Shown here: piece after piece, positions 61,536 through 64,000 of the stretch
How the letters are laid out: every line of letters begins with the position of its first letter
How positions within the stretch are numbered: the stretch's first letter is position 1
DNA from: Mycobacterium sp. 852002-40037_SCH5390672
GTDB taxonomy: Bacteria > Actinomycetota > Actinomycetes > Mycobacteriales > Mycobacteriaceae
NCBI RefSeq assembly: GCF_001665875.1
Contig: NZ_LZTA01000041.1
Location: forward strand, 1-64,000
Length of the DNA stretch: 64,000 nt
Direction: 5' to 3'
Translations under genes and position numbers: made by a program
Notes under the pieces: generated by a model
Seen by the model: only the letters and a program-made list of their open reading frames with translations
The model's database searches: none
What the model was told of the DNA's origin: nothing

Positions 61536-63083
61536 ATGGCTTTCGCCCCGTCCAATGAACGGATGATCGCCGGGATCGCCGCCGCGTCCGTTTCGCTCGG
61601 GCTAGCCCAGGTGGTGGGCATCCCGTTCGGTGCGCGGGCCGATGCGCGTGCCGCGATCGGTTCAGCGGCTGTGGACCTGACACCGGGACCCATCAAAGAG
61701 TGGGCGATTCAGACCCTGGGCTCTCTGGACAAACTGTTCGTGGCCGTCGTCGTGCTGGTGGCAATCGCTACGATCGCCGCAATCGCCGGGACCCTCGAGA
61801 CTCGGCGCCGCCCGCTCGGCAGCGTTGTCATCGGCTCGGCGGGCGTGCTCGCGTGCATTGCTGTGCTGTCGCGGCAGGGTGCGACCGCACTCGACACCAT
61901 CCCCACCGTGGCGGGCGCCGCCTGTGGGGTGGCGACCCTACGCTTGCTCACGCGTCGGTTTTGGCCGGGCCCGGAAAACCCGGAAAACGTAGCTGAGCGC
62001 GACGAGCCGGATGCCAACAGACGCAGGTTGGTCATGTTCGGATTGCTCGGATTCGGAATAGTGACTGGCGTGGCGGGTGCGGTCATCACACGGCTGGTGC
62101 ATTCAGTGGCCGCCGACCGCAACACCTTCACGCTTCCCCGACCGCGCACAACGGCGCCACCAATACCTGCTGATGTGCAACCGAAAGGGGTTGCGCTTCC
62201 GAGCTTTGTCACCGCCGGCGCCGACTTTTACCGGGTGGACACCGCGCTCATTGTGCCCCAACTCAGTCACGCCGACTGGCGCCTGCGTATCCATGGCATG
62301 GTGGAGCACGAAGCCACCTATAGCTTCGACGAGCTCGCCCACTTCGACGTCGTCGAAACGGTGACGACGCTAACCTGCGTATCGAATCCCGTTGGGGGCG
62401 ACTTGATTTCGACGGGCGTCTGGACCGGCTACCGGGTGGCTGATCTGCTCGCGGCGACCGGTGTGCGCGCGGATGCCGATATGGTGCTCTCGACGTCTAT
62501 CGATGGGTTCACCGCCGGCACGCCGGTGCAGGCACTCACCGATGGCCGCGACGCGCTCCTGGCCGTCGGCCTCAACGGACAGCCGCTGCCGATCGAGCAT
62601 GGCTACCCGGCCCGGCTGGTCGTACCCGGGCTCTACGGGTACGTGTCGGCCACCAAGTGGGTCGTCGAGATGGAGCTGACCCGCTTCGACAGAGCAGAGG
62701 CGTACTGGACGCGGCAGGGCTGGGCATCGCGCGCACCCATCAAGACGGAGTCGCGGATCGACGTGCCAAAAGGTGGCCAGAAGGTCCCGATGGGACCCGT
62801 GGTGTTTGGCGGTGTCGCATGGGCGCAGAATCGTGGCGTGCGGGCCGTTGAGGTCCTCATTGACGACGGCGCGTGGCAGGCCGCTGAACAGGGGGCGAGC
62901 TATTCCAACCAGACGTGGCGATTGTGGAGCTTCCCCTGGCAGGCGAAAAGCCCTGGGAAGCACACCATCACCGTGCGCGCCACCGACAACACCGGAGCCG
63001 TCCAAACGGCAAATCAGGTCGGTACCGTCCCAGACGGCGCCACCGGCTGGCACACGGTGGACTTCACCGTGGCGAAGACATGA
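61536..63083 (+). CDS. Membrane-anchored sulfite-oxidase-family molybdoprotein
   Basis: 515 residues: about four N-terminal hydrophobic segments (to about 185), then a YedY/SUOX-type molybdopterin domain with the Mo-ligating Cys281 in LTCVSNPVGG, GVWTGYRVADLL and a conserved GYPARLVVPGLYGYVSATKWV, and a C-terminal dimerisation-like domain with GVAWAQNRGV. It faces the extracytoplasmic side. Substrates may be sulfoxides or other small molecules. Confidence 0.87.
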   Translation: MAFAPSNERMIAGIAAASVSLGLAQVVGIPFGARADARAAIGSAAVDLTPGPIKEWAIQTLGSLDKLFVAVVVLVAIATIAAIAGTLETRRRPLGSVVIGSAGVLACIAVLSRQGATALDTIPTVAGAACGVATLRLLTRRFWPGPENPENVAERDEPDANRRRLVMFGLLGFGIVTGVAGAVITRLVHSVAADRNTFTLPRPRTTAPPIPADVQPKGVALPSFVTAGADFYRVDTALIVPQLSHADWRLRIHGMVEHEATYSFDELAHFDVVETVTTLTCVSNPVGGDLISTGVWTGYRVADLLAATGVRADADMVLSTSIDGFTAGTPVQALTDGRDALLAVGLNGQPLPIEHGYPARLVVPGLYGYVSATKWVVEMELTRFDRAEAYWTRQGWASRAPIKTESRIDVPKGGQKVPMGPVVFGGVAWAQNRGVRAVEVLIDDGAWQAAEQGASYSNQTWRLWSFPWQAKSPGKHTITVRATDNTGAVQTANQVGTVPDGATGWHTVDFTVAKT

Positions 63084-63087
63084 AGCA

Positions 63088-63288
63088 TTATTTCGACGAG
63101 AGTTTCCGCCAACTGAATACCGCAACCGCGATGCCGATCAGCACTGTGATCGGACCAATGATGGACCAGGTCGTGGTGTTGCTCATCGGGCTACCACCAA
63201 GCACTCCGAATCCCTGGAGTGCCCAGATCAGACCGAACAGCGCGATGATCAACCCGACCGCGAACGTAACGATGAAACCCCTTCTCAT
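63088..63288 (-). CDS. Small two-helix membrane protein
   Basis: 66 residues with two hydrophobic helices (FIVTFAVGLIIALFGLIWAL and WSIIGPITVLIGIAVAVFSW) joined by a short loop. It converges on the molybdoprotein with four bases between stops. This is probably a conserved small mycobacterial protein. Confidence 0.6.
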   Translation of the reverse strand: MRRGFIVTFAVGLIIALFGLIWALQGFGVLGGSPMSNTTTWSIIGPITVLIGIAVAVFSWRKLSSK

Positions 63289-63421
63289 ACAGGGATGCTA
63301 GCGCCGGGGACGCAATGTCATGCCTCTTCCCAGCAGACTGTGCGGAGCGGCTGATTCCAAGGCCTGTGACTGGTAGCTATGAGTTTCGTGGAGGAAATGG
63401 CGCTTCCGCAAGAACTGCGGC

Positions 63422-63540
63422 TGTAGGTTCTCATTTCGCGTGTCATCTCGCGATTGGCTGACCTGCTGCGATCGAAGTCGTCTCACATGATGTCATCTGG
63501 CGTTTGTCTCAAACTGGTGTCATTTATTCAGATGGCCAAC
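63422..63540. mobile_element. Insertion-sequence end remnant (copy B)
   Basis: A 119-bp block starting TGTAGGTTCTCATT and ending GGCCAAC, related to 52214-52331 in the same orientation. Shared features are GTCTCAC, GTCATCTGG, TTTGTCTC and GTGTCATTT. The minus-strand frame running 63520-63705 ends PSVGHLNK before TGA 63520-63522. Confidence 0.6.
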
Positions 63541-63705
63541 CGAGGGTCCGACCAGCATTTCCGACCGGCCCTCCCCACGAACTACGACTTCCGTCACCGT
63601 GACAGCGCGGCGGCCGATAATCAACGCTTGCCACCGCATGTGGGCCTCGAAGGCCTGGGCGCCTGGCAAGCGATCGATACGCCAAGCGTATGCTGTGATT
63701 CCAAA
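63520..63705 (-). pseudogene. Possible 3' end of a lost transposase ORF
   Basis: 61 codons open on the minus strand, from an upstream TAG to TGA 63520-63522, starting at the inner edge of repeat copy B. The last residues match those at copy A (PPVDHSKK versus PSVGHLNK). No DDE domain is visible, so the identity rests only on the position next to an IS-like end. Confidence 0.35.
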
Positions 63706-64000
63706 CTAGCTGTGCGCCAGGGCATTACGCGTCCTCGTTGCAGCGATGCCTTCTAACCGACCTAGACCGCTCCATAGGCGTGATAAAGCCTAGCGTGGCG
63801 GCGCTGTTGAGATCACAAGATCCGCTGCTGCTGGAAGCATTCGGATGTCGTATGTAATAACCGCACGCAATGAATCGCCGGCTCGCTGTGCCCGGTGGAT
63901 CGCGTCTAGGTGGTCGATCGGTCGAGGCGCACTTTACTGTAACAATGCTTCACATATGCGTGATTAGTCGAGCCGCAGTGACCCGGTTGAGAAGGGCGGG
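63706..64000. other. Window end, no gene seen
   Basis: About 295 bp without a supportable coding region, RNA gene or repeat. Confidence 0.35.

Overview
The window is chromosomal DNA of a Mycobacterium, most likely a slow grower. Evidence: a PE/PPE pair, a complete yrbE-mce operon, an MmpS/MmpL pair, a close CYP142 homologue, several F420/deazaflavin-type oxidoreductases, a TIGR00027-type methyltransferase, a CRP paralogue and an Hsp18 (18 kDa antigen) homologue. GC content is high and GTG starts are common. The species cannot be named from the sequence alone. No rRNA, tRNA or CRISPR array was seen.

Region 1 (1-9200) is metabolic: an FNT-family transporter, the steroid P450 CYP142, an RsbW-like anti-sigma kinase, a D-2-hydroxyacid dehydrogenase, an F420-type LLM oxidoreductase, a SulP transporter, a Ddn-like protein and two methyltransferases. 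The second methyltransferase lies behind two tandem palindromes.

Region 2 (9200-15600): a membrane protein-PE-PPE operon is divergent from a lipoprotein/TiaS-like gene pair. Small membrane proteins and a double-TetR (Mce3R-like) regulator follow.

Region 3 (15700-27900): a complete mce operon on the minus strand (yrbEA, yrbEB, mceA-F, a Mce-associated membrane protein and a DUF3298-like secreted protein). A second exported protein/Mce-associated gene pair diverges from its promoter.

Region 4 (27900-52200) is mixed: an M19 dipeptidase-like protein, a GNAT enzyme, a flavoprotein/SnoaL pair, an EamA exporter with a divergent LysR gene, an mmpS-mmpL-tetR operon with an 18-bp palindrome upstream, a hydrolase without a normal start codon, a CRP paralogue, a BBE-type flavoprotein, GtrA, Hsp18, an AtoE-AtzF operon, and a SigG-type sigma factor preceded by a DUF899 gene stump.

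Region 5 (52214-63540) is bounded by two related 118-119 bp repeats in direct orientation. They look like insertion-sequence ends and each carries the last codons of a similar lost ORF. Between them lie a flavin monooxygenase, a decayed HIT gene, an MMPL transporter with a divergent TetR gene, a PucR regulator, a fused desaturase-ferredoxin reductase, a sulfite-oxidase-fold molybdoprotein and a small membrane protein. This looks like an accessory lipid/hydrocarbon island. The last 450 bases hold no confident gene.
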